A stretch of DNA of 64,000 nt from CAWBXL01 sp963837365 (GCA_963837365.1 CAWIMW010000003.1:558001-622000), one strand, 5' to 3'. Counted from the stretch's first letter, positions 1 through 9,044 are shown. Numbers and translations are program-made. The notes: a model not told the origin generated them from the letters alone.

Positions 1-352
1 CTTTGCGTTCCTTATCAAGCGCTTCAGCAATGGCCAGCGCATCGGGGTTTATTTCGATCACACTATTTATCGTTGGGCCGTGTTTATCAATTTCGTCAAT
101 CCGTGCCAAATACTTCTCAGTTAAGGAGTGGGAGGTGTAGTTTCCGTCCGCCATTTTCGCCTGGAGATCAGAAATGCTCACCTCGTCCAGTTCGAAGGAT
201 GGTACTCCTGGCGCGGGAACAGGGTCTGGGGCTAGCTCGCGCGCTCCCGCGAGGGCTGGAAGCATCGTAGCGCTGGCACCGCCCAGTAGTGTTGTCCGCA
301 GAAACTTTCGCCGCGGCGGTTCGCTGAGAGACAAGAAGCCCTGCGGTTTCAT
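1..352 (-). CDS. Tat-exported amidase-signature-family protein, N-terminal part (runs off the window)
   Basis: Only the first 117 residues are inside the window. The start ATG at 352 has a strong GGAGGT site about 5 bases upstream. The protein opens with a twin-arginine signal (RRKFLRTTLLGG, residues 14-25) followed by an Ala-rich stretch, so export through Tat is expected. After the signal come VSISDLQAKMADG, SHSLTEKYLARI and NSVIEINPDAL, which match the N-terminal helices of amidase-signature enzymes (GatA/peptide amidase relatives: a short helix, then xYLxRI and INAVIxxNPxAL). The Ser-cisSer-Lys catalytic core lies outside the window, so activity cannot be judged. Periplasmic or secreted amide hydrolysis is the family expectation. 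The family call rests on these partial motifs. Confidence 0.75.
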   Translation of the reverse strand, partial: MKPQGFLSLSEPPRRKFLRTTLLGGASATMLPALAGARELAPDPVPAPGVPSFELDEVSISDLQAKMADGNYTSHSLTEKYLARIDEIDKHGPTINSVIEINPDALAIAEALDKERK

Positions 353-733
353 CACTACCTCCTGGAGACACTACGTTTTAAAGAAGTTGGCATTATAGGC
401 GATCCGGTGAGATGGCAGTTGTGCCGGAAGTTGAGCCCCAGTCCCGGCCATAATCAAGTTTTATGAAGGACCTGAGAGCTATCAAAAATTTATCTAGGTA
501 GTAACGGATTTTCTGCTAGTGCGCTGCAACTGGTATCGTGGCAAATCCCTGTACCTTATTGGTAAACAAGCCATTTCGGAAAGTTTTGCTCTACGAAAAT
601 CCATAGCGAAAGAGGCTTATCCATCCAATAACTTGTATTTATAAGTTGCTAACTAGTAGATTTTAGGGAGATTAAGTTTGGCGACCGTATTGCAATTAGC
701 ATCGGCAGTACTCACCGTTGGGAGAAACGCTAC
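353..733. other. Intergenic region between divergent genes, no gene seen
   Basis: About 380 bases separate the divergent amidase and the small 734-1051 gene. The stretch is visibly richer in A+T than its surroundings, as expected for promoters in both directions. I see no RNA gene, strong hairpin or open reading frame with a ribosome-binding site in it. Confidence 0.5.
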
Positions 734-1051
734 ATGGGTCAAGAAGTTTCAGTTTCGTATCAGGCAGTGAAAAGCCGGGTCTATCGGTTGATTGATTCGC
801 TGGTAGAGGGAGCCAAGACGGAGCAGGAGATTCAGGAATCCATGCGGCGCTGGTGGAAGCTGGTTCATCCCGCAGACAGGCCAATGGCCAAGAAGTACCT
901 GACGGCAGTCCTGGCAAAATCCAATGCCACGCTGGGCGCGATCACCAACGGCATGGGTGAATTCAAGGAATTTTCCCCGGCTGCTGAGATTGACTTGGGC
1001 CGGGCCCCGAAGATGCGCGCGGCAGCCCAAAGCCATGCCAGCGCAATGTAA
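734..1051 (+). CDS. Small conserved-looking cytoplasmic protein of unknown function
   Basis: A 105-residue protein with a GGGAGA ribosome-binding site 9 bases before the ATG and a clear terminator hairpin shortly after its stop. There is no signal peptide or membrane segment. The sequence is predicted mainly helical, with charged amphipathic stretches (EIQESMRRWWKLVH, PMAKKYLTAVLAKS) and an Ala/Ser-rich tail. I do not recognise a family. It is a single-gene unit facing glnA, sharing the terminator region with it. The reading frame on the opposite strand has no ribosome-binding site and is treated as a shadow. Confidence 0.6.
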   Translation: MGQEVSVSYQAVKSRVYRLIDSLVEGAKTEQEIQESMRRWWKLVHPADRPMAKKYLTAVLAKSNATLGAITNGMGEFKEFSPAAEIDLGRAPKMRAAAQSHASAM

Positions 1052-1079
1052 GCGCGCGGCGTAATCATTCGTTCACAAG

Positions 1080-1105
1080 AAGGCCCGGCCAAAGCCGGGC
1101 CTTTT
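1080..1105 (+). terminator. Rho-independent terminator between convergent genes
   Basis: A perfect 10-bp stem (AAGGCCCGGC at 1080-1089 with GCCGGGCCTT at 1094-1103, loop CAAA) is followed by a short T run on the plus strand. It serves the 734-1051 gene. Because it also lies just past the glnA stop, the hairpin could act on both strands, although the minus-strand T run is weak. Confidence 0.8.
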
Positions 1106-1124
1106 GCTTGGAAAATGCCGCCAC

Positions 1125-2537
1125 CTAGATGTCGTAGTACAGGGCGAATTCGTAGGGGTGCGGGCGCAGACGTACGGCATCCACTTCCTTGCTGCGCTTG
1201 TAGTCGATGTAGGTGCTGAGCAGTTCCTCGGTGAAGACATCCCCCTTGAGCAGGAAGGCGTGGTCTTTTTCGAGAGCCACCAGCGCATCCTCAAGCGAAC
1301 CGGGCATGGAGGGGACTATGGCCAGCTCCTCCGGCCCCAAGTCGTAGATATCCTTATCCAGCGGTTGGCCGGGATCGAGTTTGTTCTCGACGCCGTCCAA
1401 ACCTGCCATCAACATAGCGGCAAAGGCGAGGTATGGATTCGCACTGGGATCAGGCGGACGGAATTCCACACGCTTGGCTTTGGGCGACGCTGAGTACATG
1501 GGGATACGGCAAGCCGCGGAGCGATTGCGCCGCGAGTATGCCAAGTTCACTGGCGCTTCGAAACCCGGAACCAGGCGCTTGTAGGAATTAGTAGTAGGCG
1601 CAATGATCGCAGACAATGCCGGGCCGTGTTTGATCAGGCCGCCGATGTACCACAACGCCATTTGCGAAAGACCGGCATACCCATCCCCAGCAAAGAGGGG
1701 CTTGTTTCCTTTCCAGAGCGACTGGTGGGTGTGCATGCCGCTGCCGTTGTCCTGGAAGATCGGTTTGGGCATGAAGGTGACCGTCTTGCCGTATTGATTG
1801 GCGGTGTTCTTCACAATGTATTTGTATAGAAGCATGTGGTCGGCGGAGCGCACTAGCGAGTCATACTTCAAATCAATTTCGGTTTGGCCCCCGGTTGCGA
1901 CCTCATGGTGATGGCATTCCACATCCATCCCGCAACCAATCATTGTCAGCACCATCTCGGTGCGAAGGTCTTGATAGTGATCGGTGGGAGGCACAGGGAA
2001 GTAACCTTCTTTGTAGCGAGGACGGTAACCCAGATTGTTATTCTCGCGACCCGAGTTCCAGCGGCCTTCTTCGGCGTCAATAAAGTAGAAGCCATGCTGT
2101 TCGCGCTGGTCGAAACGGATGTTGTCGAAAATGAAGAATTCGGCCTCTGCACCGAAGTAGGCAGTATCGGCGATGCCGGTGGAGCCCAGGTACAACTCGG
2201 CCTTCTTGGCGATGTAACGCGGGTCGCGGTCGTAGCGTTGCTTCGTAACCGGATCAATTACATCGCAGACCATCACCAGGGTAGGTACTTCTGTGAAAGG
2301 ATCCAGCATGTGGGTGCTGGGATCGGGGATCAGCAGCATGTCGCTTTCGTTGATGGCGGCCCAGCCGCGAATCGAGGAGCCGTCCATGCCGAAGCCCTCT
2401 TCAAACGAGTCCGCAGTCAATTGATTGATGGGATAGGAGACGTGTTGCCAGAGACCTGGCAAATCAGTAAAACGCAGGTCCAGAATTTTGGCTCCGCTGG
2501 TTTTAGCGAACTCCAGCACGGTGTTTGCATCCGCCAT
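1125..2537 (-). CDS. glnA: Glutamine synthetase, type I
   Basis: Makes glutamine from glutamate, ammonia and ATP; a cytoplasmic dodecamer in this family. The 470-residue length is normal for the GSI-beta class. Visible family motifs are FGMDGSSIRGW (residues about 49-59, beta-grasp domain), GAEAEFFIFD (metal ligands), the ammonium/ATP region GSGMHTHQSLW, and the NRSAACRIP loop. Tyr398 in DIYDLGPEE aligns with the adenylylated tyrosine of Escherichia coli GlnA, so control by an adenylyltransferase (GlnE) is likely. A good AAGGAGC ribosome-binding site precedes the ATG. It is transcribed alone and is divergent from the LysR-type regulator at 2853, which could act on it, though nothing in the sequence proves that. 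Confidence 0.97.
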   Translation of the reverse strand: MADANTVLEFAKTSGAKILDLRFTDLPGLWQHVSYPINQLTADSFEEGFGMDGSSIRGWAAINESDMLLIPDPSTHMLDPFTEVPTLVMVCDVIDPVTKQRYDRDPRYIAKKAELYLGSTGIADTAYFGAEAEFFIFDNIRFDQREQHGFYFIDAEEGRWNSGRENNNLGYRPRYKEGYFPVPPTDHYQDLRTEMVLTMIGCGMDVECHHHEVATGGQTEIDLKYDSLVRSADHMLLYKYIVKNTANQYGKTVTFMPKPIFQDNGSGMHTHQSLWKGNKPLFAGDGYAGLSQMALWYIGGLIKHGPALSAIIAPTTNSYKRLVPGFEAPVNLAYSRRNRSAACRIPMYSASPKAKRVEFRPPDPSANPYLAFAAMLMAGLDGVENKLDPGQPLDKDIYDLGPEELAIVPSMPGSLEDALVALEKDHAFLLKGDVFTEELLSTYIDYKRSKEVDAVRLRPHPYEFALYYDI

Positions 2538-2852
2538 ACATTGCTCCTTTGTGGGATAACGCCCGGAAAGTATGCCATTGCCGGGGCGCTTGCACCGGCC
2601 GATGGCCCTGGTTGGGTTGACACTGGAAATCCAAAAGAGAATTTACGCGCCTGCTACAATAGCATGTCCAGGTAACGCGACACGAGTCTAGGGCAACGCA
2701 CTAAGCTGTGGAAATTGAATGTTTTTATGGGGCAGATAAGGGCCCATTCTTGGTAGTAGCCAACCAGCATATTTTCAGCTACTTGTGTAGTATAAGCAGC
2801 TCCTAGGTGGGGTAGGGTAAACGATTACAAAATAGTACCGATGTTCTGATCT
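2538..2852. other. Divergent promoter region between glnA and the LysR gene
   Basis: About 315 bases without a gene. It must hold the glnA promoter and the LysR gene promoter. The half nearer the LysR gene is A+T-rich. I see no convincing sigma-54 element or riboswitch for glnA. Confidence 0.5.
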
Positions 2853-3761
2853 ATGGACTTCGATCAGCTAGAAACATTTTTGGAAGTTGCCCGACTCTCC
2901 AGCTTCTCCCGTGCCGCGGAGAAGCGCTTCCGCACGCAACCGGCCATTTCGTCACAGATACGCAGTCTGGAAGAGGAAGTCGGCGCCCGCCTGCTGGACC
3001 GCTCAGGTGGCAAGGTTTCGATCACGGCGTCGGGAAAACTATTTCAGAAGTTTGCCGAGGAAACACTCGCCGCGCGAAAAGCGGCCATGACGGCGATTGC
3101 GGAGACCGAACGCGTCCCGCGTGGTGAAATTGTGGTGGGAGCAAACGAAGGCACGTGCCTCCACATCCTGCCTGAAGTATTTGCCCTGTTTAAGAAACAA
3201 TATCCCGACGTGGCGGTAAACATTAAGCGCGCGGACTATGCCAAGATTCTGGAATCGGTCATTGATAATTCGGTGGATTTTGGCGTGGTGTCTTTGCCAG
3301 TCACCGATAACCGGCTGACGGTTGTTCCGGTTCATCGCGATGAATTGGTGATTATCGTCCCGCCGCAACATCCGCTGGCCAAGCAAAAAACAGCGACGAT
3401 TGCAGAGGCCGCCAACTATCCGCTGATTATGCCCAAGTCCGGCCACACGCGGGACAACCTGGACTCGTTGTTTCATGAGCGCAAGCTGAAACCGCGCTAC
3501 ACCATGGAACTGGATTCCAGCGAATTGCTGAAGCGATTTGTGGCGGCCGATGCCGGCATCGGTTTCATTGCACGCTCCTTCGTACCCGAGGACGTGCGGG
3601 CTGACGTTCTGGCTGCGATTCCCATTGCCGACGCCAAGATCAAACGCGATCTGGCGTTGGTTTTTCGCAAGGACAAAGCCCTCAGCCGCGCCGCGTTGGC
3701 CTTCATTGATATTGCGGTAAAGGCCACCGCGGCTGAACTTGGCACTCTCGCCAAACGCTAA
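2853..3761 (+). CDS. LysR-family transcriptional regulator
   Basis: A 302-residue LysR-type regulator of typical length. Residues about 1-60 form the winged helix-turn-helix (MDFDQLETFLEVARLSSFSR, then the recognition helix around RTQPAISSQIRSLEEEVG). A linker helix follows, then a periplasmic-binding-like effector domain from about residue 90 (GEIVVGANEGTCLHILPEV). The ligand is not predictable from sequence; the effector domain has the general layout seen in CysB- and CbbR-like members. It is divergent from glnA. The ribosome-binding site is weak, so the start relies on the conserved N-terminus. Members of this family usually regulate themselves and a divergent neighbour. Confidence 0.9.
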   Translation: MDFDQLETFLEVARLSSFSRAAEKRFRTQPAISSQIRSLEEEVGARLLDRSGGKVSITASGKLFQKFAEETLAARKAAMTAIAETERVPRGEIVVGANEGTCLHILPEVFALFKKQYPDVAVNIKRADYAKILESVIDNSVDFGVVSLPVTDNRLTVVPVHRDELVIIVPPQHPLAKQKTATIAEAANYPLIMPKSGHTRDNLDSLFHERKLKPRYTMELDSSELLKRFVAADAGIGFIARSFVPEDVRADVLAAIPIADAKIKRDLALVFRKDKALSRAALAFIDIAVKATAAELGTLAKR

Positions 3762-3763
3762 CT

Positions 3764-3862
3764 GACAACCGAGAACTAGCCTTGGACAACCAAGGTTTCT
3801 CCCTGCCTATCCAGTGGACACCAGGCTGGACTTCAGTTCTCTGATTTCAGTTCCCTGTTCTC
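3764..3862. repeat. Heptamer repeat (RGTTCTC family) between convergent genes
   Basis: Four degenerate tandem 7-base units (AGTTCTC, TGATTTC, AGTTCCC, TGTTCTC) occupy 3835-3862, just outside the stop of the 3865-4296 gene. About 70 bases away, right after the LysR stop, a partial unit in the opposite orientation (ACCGAGAACT, 3768-3777) is present. The two could pair as the arms of a weak hairpin. Other copies are at 21060, 32611 and 45537. Confidence 0.7.
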
Positions 3863-3864
3863 AG

Positions 3865-4296
3865 TTACTTCTTGAATAGATTTTCGAAGGCTTGCCGCGC
3901 GTCCATGGGTTTGGCCGCGGCGGGGGTTGAGGTTTCTTTCTCCACCATCACGCGCATGGCGTAGAACGTGCATTGATTCTGTTTATCTTTAGGGAAAATT
4001 CGTTCCACGATGGGTTCTGTGCAGTCGAAGCGGCTGGAGGTATCGAAGTGGGTGCATTGCTTGCAGGAGTGGAGCTCAAAACCGCACTTGGGGCATTGGG
4101 CAGTAAGGTCAGTTTGCGGCTGCAATATGGTTCCGCATTGGGAGCAGCGGGAAACCACCCGACGGCCAGGCATCTGGATGGCACGCGGGCCGAAGGTATT
4201 GTCCTTCCGGGCAGGCTTTTGCCCGTGCTGCTGTTTGGGGGTTGCCTCTTTGTTGTTATCCTGATAGCCGTGCTGGCGATATTTCACTTGTCCCAC
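3865..4296 (-). CDS. Zinc-ribbon protein of unknown function
   Basis: A 143-residue soluble protein. The first 45 residues are Gln/Lys-rich and probably disordered. A zinc ribbon follows, with a CSQCG knuckle at about residue 52 and a CPKCG knuckle about 16 residues later, then a second Cys/His-rich cluster (CKQCTHFDTSSRFDC and a later Cys in NQCTFYAMR). The tail is low in complexity. This two-cluster layout suggests a structural zinc protein or nucleic-acid/protein adaptor; I cannot name a function. It converges on the LysR gene, with a heptamer repeat just past its stop. The start is taken at the first ATG; a shorter N-terminus is possible. Confidence 0.65.
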   Translation of the reverse strand: MGQVKYRQHGYQDNNKEATPKQQHGQKPARKDNTFGPRAIQMPGRRVVSRCSQCGTILQPQTDLTAQCPKCGFELHSCKQCTHFDTSSRFDCTEPIVERIFPKDKQNQCTFYAMRVMVEKETSTPAAAKPMDARQAFENLFKK

Positions 4297-4399
4297 ACCC
4301 CTTTGACACAGGATTGTCTACCCTCCCTGCCCCTGCCTGCAAGCCATTTGCAATTTATATAGCGAGTGCTACCATCAAAATAGGTATTGGGAGGATTTT

Positions 4400-4711
4400 A
4401 TGTCAGATCGAGACGGCAATAGTTTTCTTTGGTTTTTAGCGGGAGTAGGGATTGGCGCCGCGGTAGGCGTCCTTTACGCCCCCCGCGCCGGAAGCGAAAC
4501 CCGGGAAGCTCTACGTGTCCGGGCGGATGAAGGGCGGGAATATGTGCGGGACCGTGCCCGCCAGGCGCGCGACCAGGCTTCGGACTGGGCTGAGCGTGGA
4601 CGGGAAGTAGTGAACCAGCAGAAAGAGCAGTTCCGTTCGGCGTATGAAGCAGGACGCCAGGCTTATCGAGAAACTACGACTAAAGATACGGGCGCTGCGC
4701 AGAATTTGTAA
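4400..4711 (+). CDS. YtxH-domain small membrane protein
   Basis: A 103-residue protein with one N-terminal glycine-rich membrane segment (FLAGVGIGAAVGVLYAP) followed by the APRAG(S/K)ETR motif typical of YtxH/gas-vesicle-GvpP-like proteins. A long charged amphipathic helix rich in Arg, Glu and Ala follows. A strong GGGAGGA ribosome-binding site lies directly before the ATG. Proteins of this type are usually linked to envelope or general stress. The next gene, 60 bases on, also encodes a one-pass membrane protein with a coiled coil, so the two are probably co-transcribed. Confidence 0.8.
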   Translation: MSDRDGNSFLWFLAGVGIGAAVGVLYAPRAGSETREALRVRADEGREYVRDRARQARDQASDWAERGREVVNQQKEQFRSAYEAGRQAYRETTTKDTGAAQNL

Positions 4712-4771
4712 GCAGTTCTTTCCCCTGGGTTTTAAGCGGAGCACAAAGGCCGCGGGAAAGGAACCGAGCTT

Positions 4772-5275
4772 ATGGAACAACTGACAATCTGGATTGCGAT
4801 CACTTCGGCTGCGGTGCTGCTTCAGGCAGGGGTCCTGCTGGCAATGTATCTTGCCATGCGCAAGACTTCAGCCAAGGTGGAATCCTTAACGGAGGAAGTT
4901 AAAACCAAAGTCCTTCCCACTGTGGACTTGGTACACAACACTATCACCGACCTGAAGCCACGCATTGAAACCATTGTGGTCAACGTCAGCGAATCGAGCA
5001 CATTGATGAAGGCCCAGTTGCAGCGGCTCGATGCGACCGTGAGTGACGCAATGGACCGCACGCGTCTTCAGGTGATCCGGGCCGACGAGTTGATTAACCG
5101 CACGATGGACAAGGTTGAGGATGCGACTGAAGCGGTGCACAAAACCGTGGTTTCGCCGGTACGTCAACTTTCCGGGTTAATCAATGGGGTCACAGCCGCT
5201 CTGGAATTTCTGCGGCACGGGAAAAATGGCAAACGCGAAGGCGTTTCCGTTCCTCAGGACGAAATGTTCATCTAA
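4772..5275 (+). CDS. DUF948-like one-pass membrane protein with coiled coil
   Basis: A 167-residue protein with a single N-terminal transmembrane helix (about residues 6-28) followed by a long heptad-like region (VESLTEEVKTKVLPTVD, SESSTLMKAQLQRLDATVSD) predicted to be a coiled coil in the cytoplasm or periplasm. The layout matches DUF948-type proteins that often follow ytxH genes, and it does so here with a gap of 60 bases. The function of the pair is not established; an envelope-stress role is the usual suggestion. The ribosome-binding site GGAAAGGAA precedes the ATG. It is convergent with the sigma-factor gene. Confidence 0.7.
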   Translation: MEQLTIWIAITSAAVLLQAGVLLAMYLAMRKTSAKVESLTEEVKTKVLPTVDLVHNTITDLKPRIETIVVNVSESSTLMKAQLQRLDATVSDAMDRTRLQVIRADELINRTMDKVEDATEAVHKTVVSPVRQLSGLINGVTAALEFLRHGKNGKREGVSVPQDEMFI

Positions 5276-5290
5276 CGTCCGCATGTCTTC

Positions 5291-5977
5291 TTAGACTGAT
5301 TGCAGCCCGCCTTCCCACAAGCCACCAATTCCAGGCGCAAGGATGTCGCGCATCATCAAGCGCGCGCGCAGCAGCCGTGTCTTCACGCTGGCTTCAGTGA
5401 TACCCAGCAGGTTGGCAGCCTCGCGCGTACTCAGTCCGTTCACATCACGCAGGACCATTACCTCACGATATTTCTGATCGAGGGAAGCGAGCGCATCCTG
5501 CAAAGCTTTGCGGACTTGCTCCCGCTCCAATGCTTCGGAAGGAATCTCCCTCCAGTCAGCGAAGTCACGGGGAGTGTAATCGCCATCGTCGTTGGTTTGC
5601 GGCTCATCCAGAGATTGATAGAGGTGCTCGCGGTATTTGCGCAGCCGCATCCGGCCTTCGTTGATGGTGATCTGCACCAGCCAGGTGCTGAACTTACAGT
5701 CACCCCGAAAACGGGCGAGATTCTTGTAGGCCTTCAGCACAGACTCTTGCACGACCTCTTCCGCGTCGGCCTCGTTCCCCAGAAGCGAGATGGCCGAAGC
5801 GAACAGCATCCTCTGATATGGCTTGAGCAGCGTGTAGAAGGCCTCACCATCTCCGTCGAGCACTCGGCGGATCAGGGCATTGTCCCGGGAGTTGACTGTC
5901 GGCTGGAGGGTATGCACCTGGGTGTCATGTGCTGTTTCTACTGTTTGTGTTGAGGACGCCAGAGTCGTGGTCGGCAT
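5291..5977 (-). CDS. ECF-type RNA polymerase sigma factor
   Basis: A 228-residue sigma-70-family factor of the extracytoplasmic-function type. Region 2 is clear (ALIRRVLDGDGEAFYTL, LLGNEADAEEVVQESVLKAY, FRGDCKFSTWLVQITINE). Region 4 carries the DNA-binding helix-turn-helix (LDQKYREVMVLRDVNGLS, then EAANLLGITEASVKTRLLRA). I chose the ATG at 5977 because an AAGGAGA site sits at the right distance; an in-frame start 17 codons upstream has no such site. No anti-sigma gene is adjacent. The short Gly-rich tail past region 4 is not a recognisable sensor domain. The gene is divergent from the large winged-helix/TPR protein at 6196. Confidence 0.92.
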   Translation of the reverse strand: MPTTTLASSTQTVETAHDTQVHTLQPTVNSRDNALIRRVLDGDGEAFYTLLKPYQRMLFASAISLLGNEADAEEVVQESVLKAYKNLARFRGDCKFSTWLVQITINEGRMRLRKYREHLYQSLDEPQTNDDGDYTPRDFADWREIPSEALEREQVRKALQDALASLDQKYREVMVLRDVNGLSTREAANLLGITEASVKTRLLRARLMMRDILAPGIGGLWEGGLQSV

Positions 5978-6195
5978 GCTGTTTCTCCTTATTGGTGCCC
6001 GAAAGCTACAGTGACTGGTGGGCAGCATACGCTCTGGATGTGGAAGTTCAATTCACGTGACGTCTATGCTGGGACTAATGGAGGTCTCCGTCTAAACAAT
6101 TGATAGATTGACGCTTAATGAAATATCTCTCCTGCCCAATAGGGCGATTTTGGGGCTGCGTGCTAGACTCTTGAGCACCTTTTGCCACTTTCCCA

Positions 6196-8145
6196 ATGAG
6201 CGAATTGAATCAAACTGTCCGCCGTTACCGCTTTGGCGTCTTCCAATTGGACGTGGCGGCAGGAGAGCTCTTTAAGCACGGCATCCGATTGAAATTGCAA
6301 GACCAACCCATCCAGGTCCTGACCTTCTTATTAGAGCACCCCGGACAGGTAATCGGCCGGGAGGAGTTGCGGCAGCGGCTCTGGGGTGAAGACACCTTTG
6401 TGGACTTCGACCACAGCCTGAACATCAGCGTGAACAAGTTGCGGGATGCGCTGGGGGACTCGGCCGCGACTCCGCGGTATATCGAAACCCTGCCGCGAAA
6501 GGGGTACCGGTTTATTGCCCCGGTTACGGCTGAGCCAGCGACGGTTTCTACGCCGGCACCCGTGGCAGAATCTGTCCCGGCGGTGATTACGCCAACGGCA
6601 CTTCCCTCGACACCCAAATCAAAGAGTCATCTTGCCCTGATCATCACCGCAGTAGCGGTGCTTGCAGTTGTGGGATTGATCATCTGGATGCGAACCTGGC
6701 TCCATCATCCCGAGCCGACTCAGGGGAAGATGCTGATGGCGGTGCTCCCTTTTGAAAATCTGACCGGCGATCACAAGGAAGATTTTTTCATTGCCGGATT
6801 ACACGAAGAAATGGTGACCCAGCTGGGACGTTTGCACCCATCGCGTTTGGCGGTCATTGCCCGCAAGTCGGTGACGCAGTATGCCGACCAGCGTAAGCCG
6901 ATTGACCAGATCGCGCGCGAATTGCACGTGAGCTACGTGATCGATGGATCAGTGCGGCAGATGGGTAACCGCTTTCGCATTGCTGTGCAATTGATTCAGA
7001 CTTCCGACCAGACACAGCTCTGGACTGAAACCTATGACGTCGGCATGAGCGACATTCTAAAGCTGGAGGAAAACCTGGCTCGTCGCGTATCGCATTCGCT
7101 GTCTGTAGAATTTTTGCCCGAGGCCGAGAAGGAACTACGCGTTACGCACACGCAAAATCCGGCTGCGTACGAAGCCTATCTACGGGGGCGCTATTATTGG
7201 TCTTTCGAGACTCGTTCCGCGATGTACCACGCCATTGACGAGTTCAACAAGTCCATCCAACTCGATCCCAACTACGCCTCTGCTTATGCAGGTCTCGCGG
7301 ACGCTTATTTGGTGTTAGGTGGATACGGCTTTGTACCGCCCGATCAGGCCTTCCCAGAAGGAAAGAAAGCGGCTGCCAAGGCCATTGAGCTTGCCCCCGA
7401 TCTTTCTGACGCCTACAAATCGCTGGGCTTCATTGCTCTTTACTACGATTGGGACTGGCCGGAGAGCGAACGCCTGCTGCGCAAAGCGCTTGAGCTTGAT
7501 CCGAATAACTCGTTGGCGCATGAATTCTTTTGTTCTCCGCTGCACGTAATGGGACGACTGGATGAAGCCGAAGCGCAGGCACACATTGCCATGGAGCTGG
7601 ATCCAATGTCGGGATGGGCACACGACGATTTAGCGTGGGTATTGATGACGCGGCATCGTCCGGAAGCTGCCGTGGTTGAGTCCCAGAGAGCGGTTGAACT
7701 GAATCCCGGGTACGCTGCCGGACACCTGAGTCTGGCGGTCGCGTATGGTCGTTTACATCAGTATGACAAAGCATTGGAGCAGGTTCGCGTTGCCGAACAG
7801 AATGGGGGCGATCCCACGCGTGTGCTGGAGGTTCAAGGCGAGACGCAGGCTCTTGCAGGAGATACTGCCGGGGCCCAAGCTACGCTTGGGAAATTGTTGA
7901 CCTTGAAAGCGCCGAACCGGATTTCTCCTTATAGTGCGGCGCTGATCTACACCGCCATGGGTAAAAAGAGTGAGGCCATCGACTGGCTGGAAAAAGGATT
8001 CGAAGAGAAAGATTCCTGGATGCCGTGGGTGGGTGTGCTGGTCGAATGGGACAGCCTGCGGGATGAGCCGCGGTTTGTGAAGTTGATGACACGAATGAAA
8101 CTGGATTCTGTGCAGCAGACGCTGAAACAGAATATGCATGAATAA
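6196..8145 (+). CDS. Winged-helix DNA-binding / membrane / TolB-like / TPR regulator (CadC-like)
   Basis: A 649-residue multidomain protein. Residues about 10-110 are an OmpR/PhoB-type winged helix (GREELRQRLWGEDTFVDFDH, TLPRKGYRFIAPV). A Pro/Ala-rich linker follows, then one transmembrane helix near 148-167. Next comes a TolB-N-like alpha/beta domain (AVLPFENLTGDHKEDFFIAG, VSYVIDGSVRQMGNRFRIAV), then tetratricopeptide repeats to the end (NPAAYEAYLRGRYYW, LDPNYASAYAGLADAYL and so on). The layout resembles CadC-type one-component regulators, with DNA binding inside the cell and sensing outside. This domain combination is especially common in acidobacteria. The target genes are unknown. It is divergent from the ECF sigma factor. 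Confidence 0.9.
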   Translation: MSELNQTVRRYRFGVFQLDVAAGELFKHGIRLKLQDQPIQVLTFLLEHPGQVIGREELRQRLWGEDTFVDFDHSLNISVNKLRDALGDSAATPRYIETLPRKGYRFIAPVTAEPATVSTPAPVAESVPAVITPTALPSTPKSKSHLALIITAVAVLAVVGLIIWMRTWLHHPEPTQGKMLMAVLPFENLTGDHKEDFFIAGLHEEMVTQLGRLHPSRLAVIARKSVTQYADQRKPIDQIARELHVSYVIDGSVRQMGNRFRIAVQLIQTSDQTQLWTETYDVGMSDILKLEENLARRVSHSLSVEFLPEAEKELRVTHTQNPAAYEAYLRGRYYWSFETRSAMYHAIDEFNKSIQLDPNYASAYAGLADAYLVLGGYGFVPPDQAFPEGKKAAAKAIELAPDLSDAYKSLGFIALYYDWDWPESERLLRKALELDPNNSLAHEFFCSPLHVMGRLDEAEAQAHIAMELDPMSGWAHDDLAWVLMTRHRPEAAVVESQRAVELNPGYAAGHLSLAVAYGRLHQYDKALEQVRVAEQNGGDPTRVLEVQGETQALAGDTAGAQATLGKLLTLKAPNRISPYSAALIYTAMGKKSEAIDWLEKGFEEKDSWMPWVGVLVEWDSLRDEPRFVKLMTRMKLDSVQQTLKQNMHE

Positions 8146-8156
8146 CAGGTTCCGAA

Positions 8157-9044
8157 CTATTCACGAAGTAAAGGACGAGTTAAGCAGGTCGGCCCACCAC
8201 TTCCGTTAATACAAATTTCGCTGCCGTAAAAAGTGCGGACATCGAATCCGGCTTGGCGGAGTTTGGCATTTGTTTTCTGGTTCTCTTCGATGCCTAACAA
8301 TCGATTGTTGCCGAGCGCCAGCACATTGCAAGCCAGCGTCCCGCGTTCAGAGTAATCGATTTCGATAACGCGGTATCCGCGCGATTTGAGAAGTTCGAAT
8401 GTTTGCACTGCGAGCCACGGTAGATCGACCAGCGCGGTTTGTTCGTCGAGCAGGCTGATGAGCGACATCAGATGGAGGCATTCTGAGGGGCCGCTTCCGT
8501 AAGGGAGAGGTGCGGAGAGTACCTCGATGCCTTTTGGGGCGAGCAGATCGCGCATCTGCTCGATGCCGGCCGCGTTGGTGCGATAGCCATGGCCGATGAG
8601 AAGGGTGCGCGCATCGAGCCAGAGGATGTCTCCGGCTTCGGTGGTGCCGGGAGATTGGATTGTGCCGAATATGGGAATGCCGATGCTGTCGCAGAATTGA
8701 CCATGCTGCGCGCCTTCCGCTTCCCGGTTGGGCTTGCCGGGACGCATCACCATCAATCCGAAATCTGTGGTGAGCGATGCGTCGTGGGCGTAGGCAGCAT
8801 CCAGAGATAATCCGTCAGACGCAGTGAGTTTCAATACTTCAGCGCCGGTGCGTGTGAGTTCACAGCAGAAGGCCTCGTGTTGCAACTGAGCTTTAGGAAA
8901 ATCCGGGGAGTGGTGGAAGCCAAGTTCTTGCCAGCGCACAGGGCGTTCCCATCCTGCGCTATGCGGTGAACATACCAGCACACGTTTCAGGGCGCCGACC
9001 ATGGAGTGTCCGTTGAAGCGAGTAGCAGTCGCCGTAAGAGTCAT
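8157..9044 (-). CDS. DDAH/arginine-deiminase-superfamily amidinohydrolase
   Basis: A 295-residue member of the guanidino-group-modifying fold (dimethylarginine dimethylaminohydrolase, citrullinase and relatives). Catalytic residues are all visible: the acidic pair around Asp88 (AYAHDAS) and Glu136 (TTEAGDILW), His191 in CLHLMSLISL, and nucleophile Cys287 in GGPTCLTRP at the C-terminus. Expected chemistry is hydrolysis of a guanidino or ureido group through a thiouronium intermediate. The exact substrate (methylated arginine, citrulline or another) cannot be told. The ATG start is followed by a short non-conserved leader, and the family core begins near residue 15. It lies downstream of mnmA on the same strand across a repeat-filled 125-base gap. 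Confidence 0.85.
   Translation of the reverse strand: MTLTATATRFNGHSMVGALKRVLVCSPHSAGWERPVRWQELGFHHSPDFPKAQLQHEAFCCELTRTGAEVLKLTASDGLSLDAAYAHDASLTTDFGLMVMRPGKPNREAEGAQHGQFCDSIGIPIFGTIQSPGTTEAGDILWLDARTLLIGHGYRTNAAGIEQMRDLLAPKGIEVLSAPLPYGSGPSECLHLMSLISLLDEQTALVDLPWLAVQTFELLKSRGYRVIEIDYSERGTLACNVLALGNNRLLGIEENQKTNAKLRQAGFDVRTFYGSEICINGSGGPTCLTRPLLRE

Noticed and set aside
1884..2675. Long plus-strand reading frame opposite glnA
   Set aside because: A shadow frame of the highly biased glnA coding strand; no ribosome-binding site and no family character.
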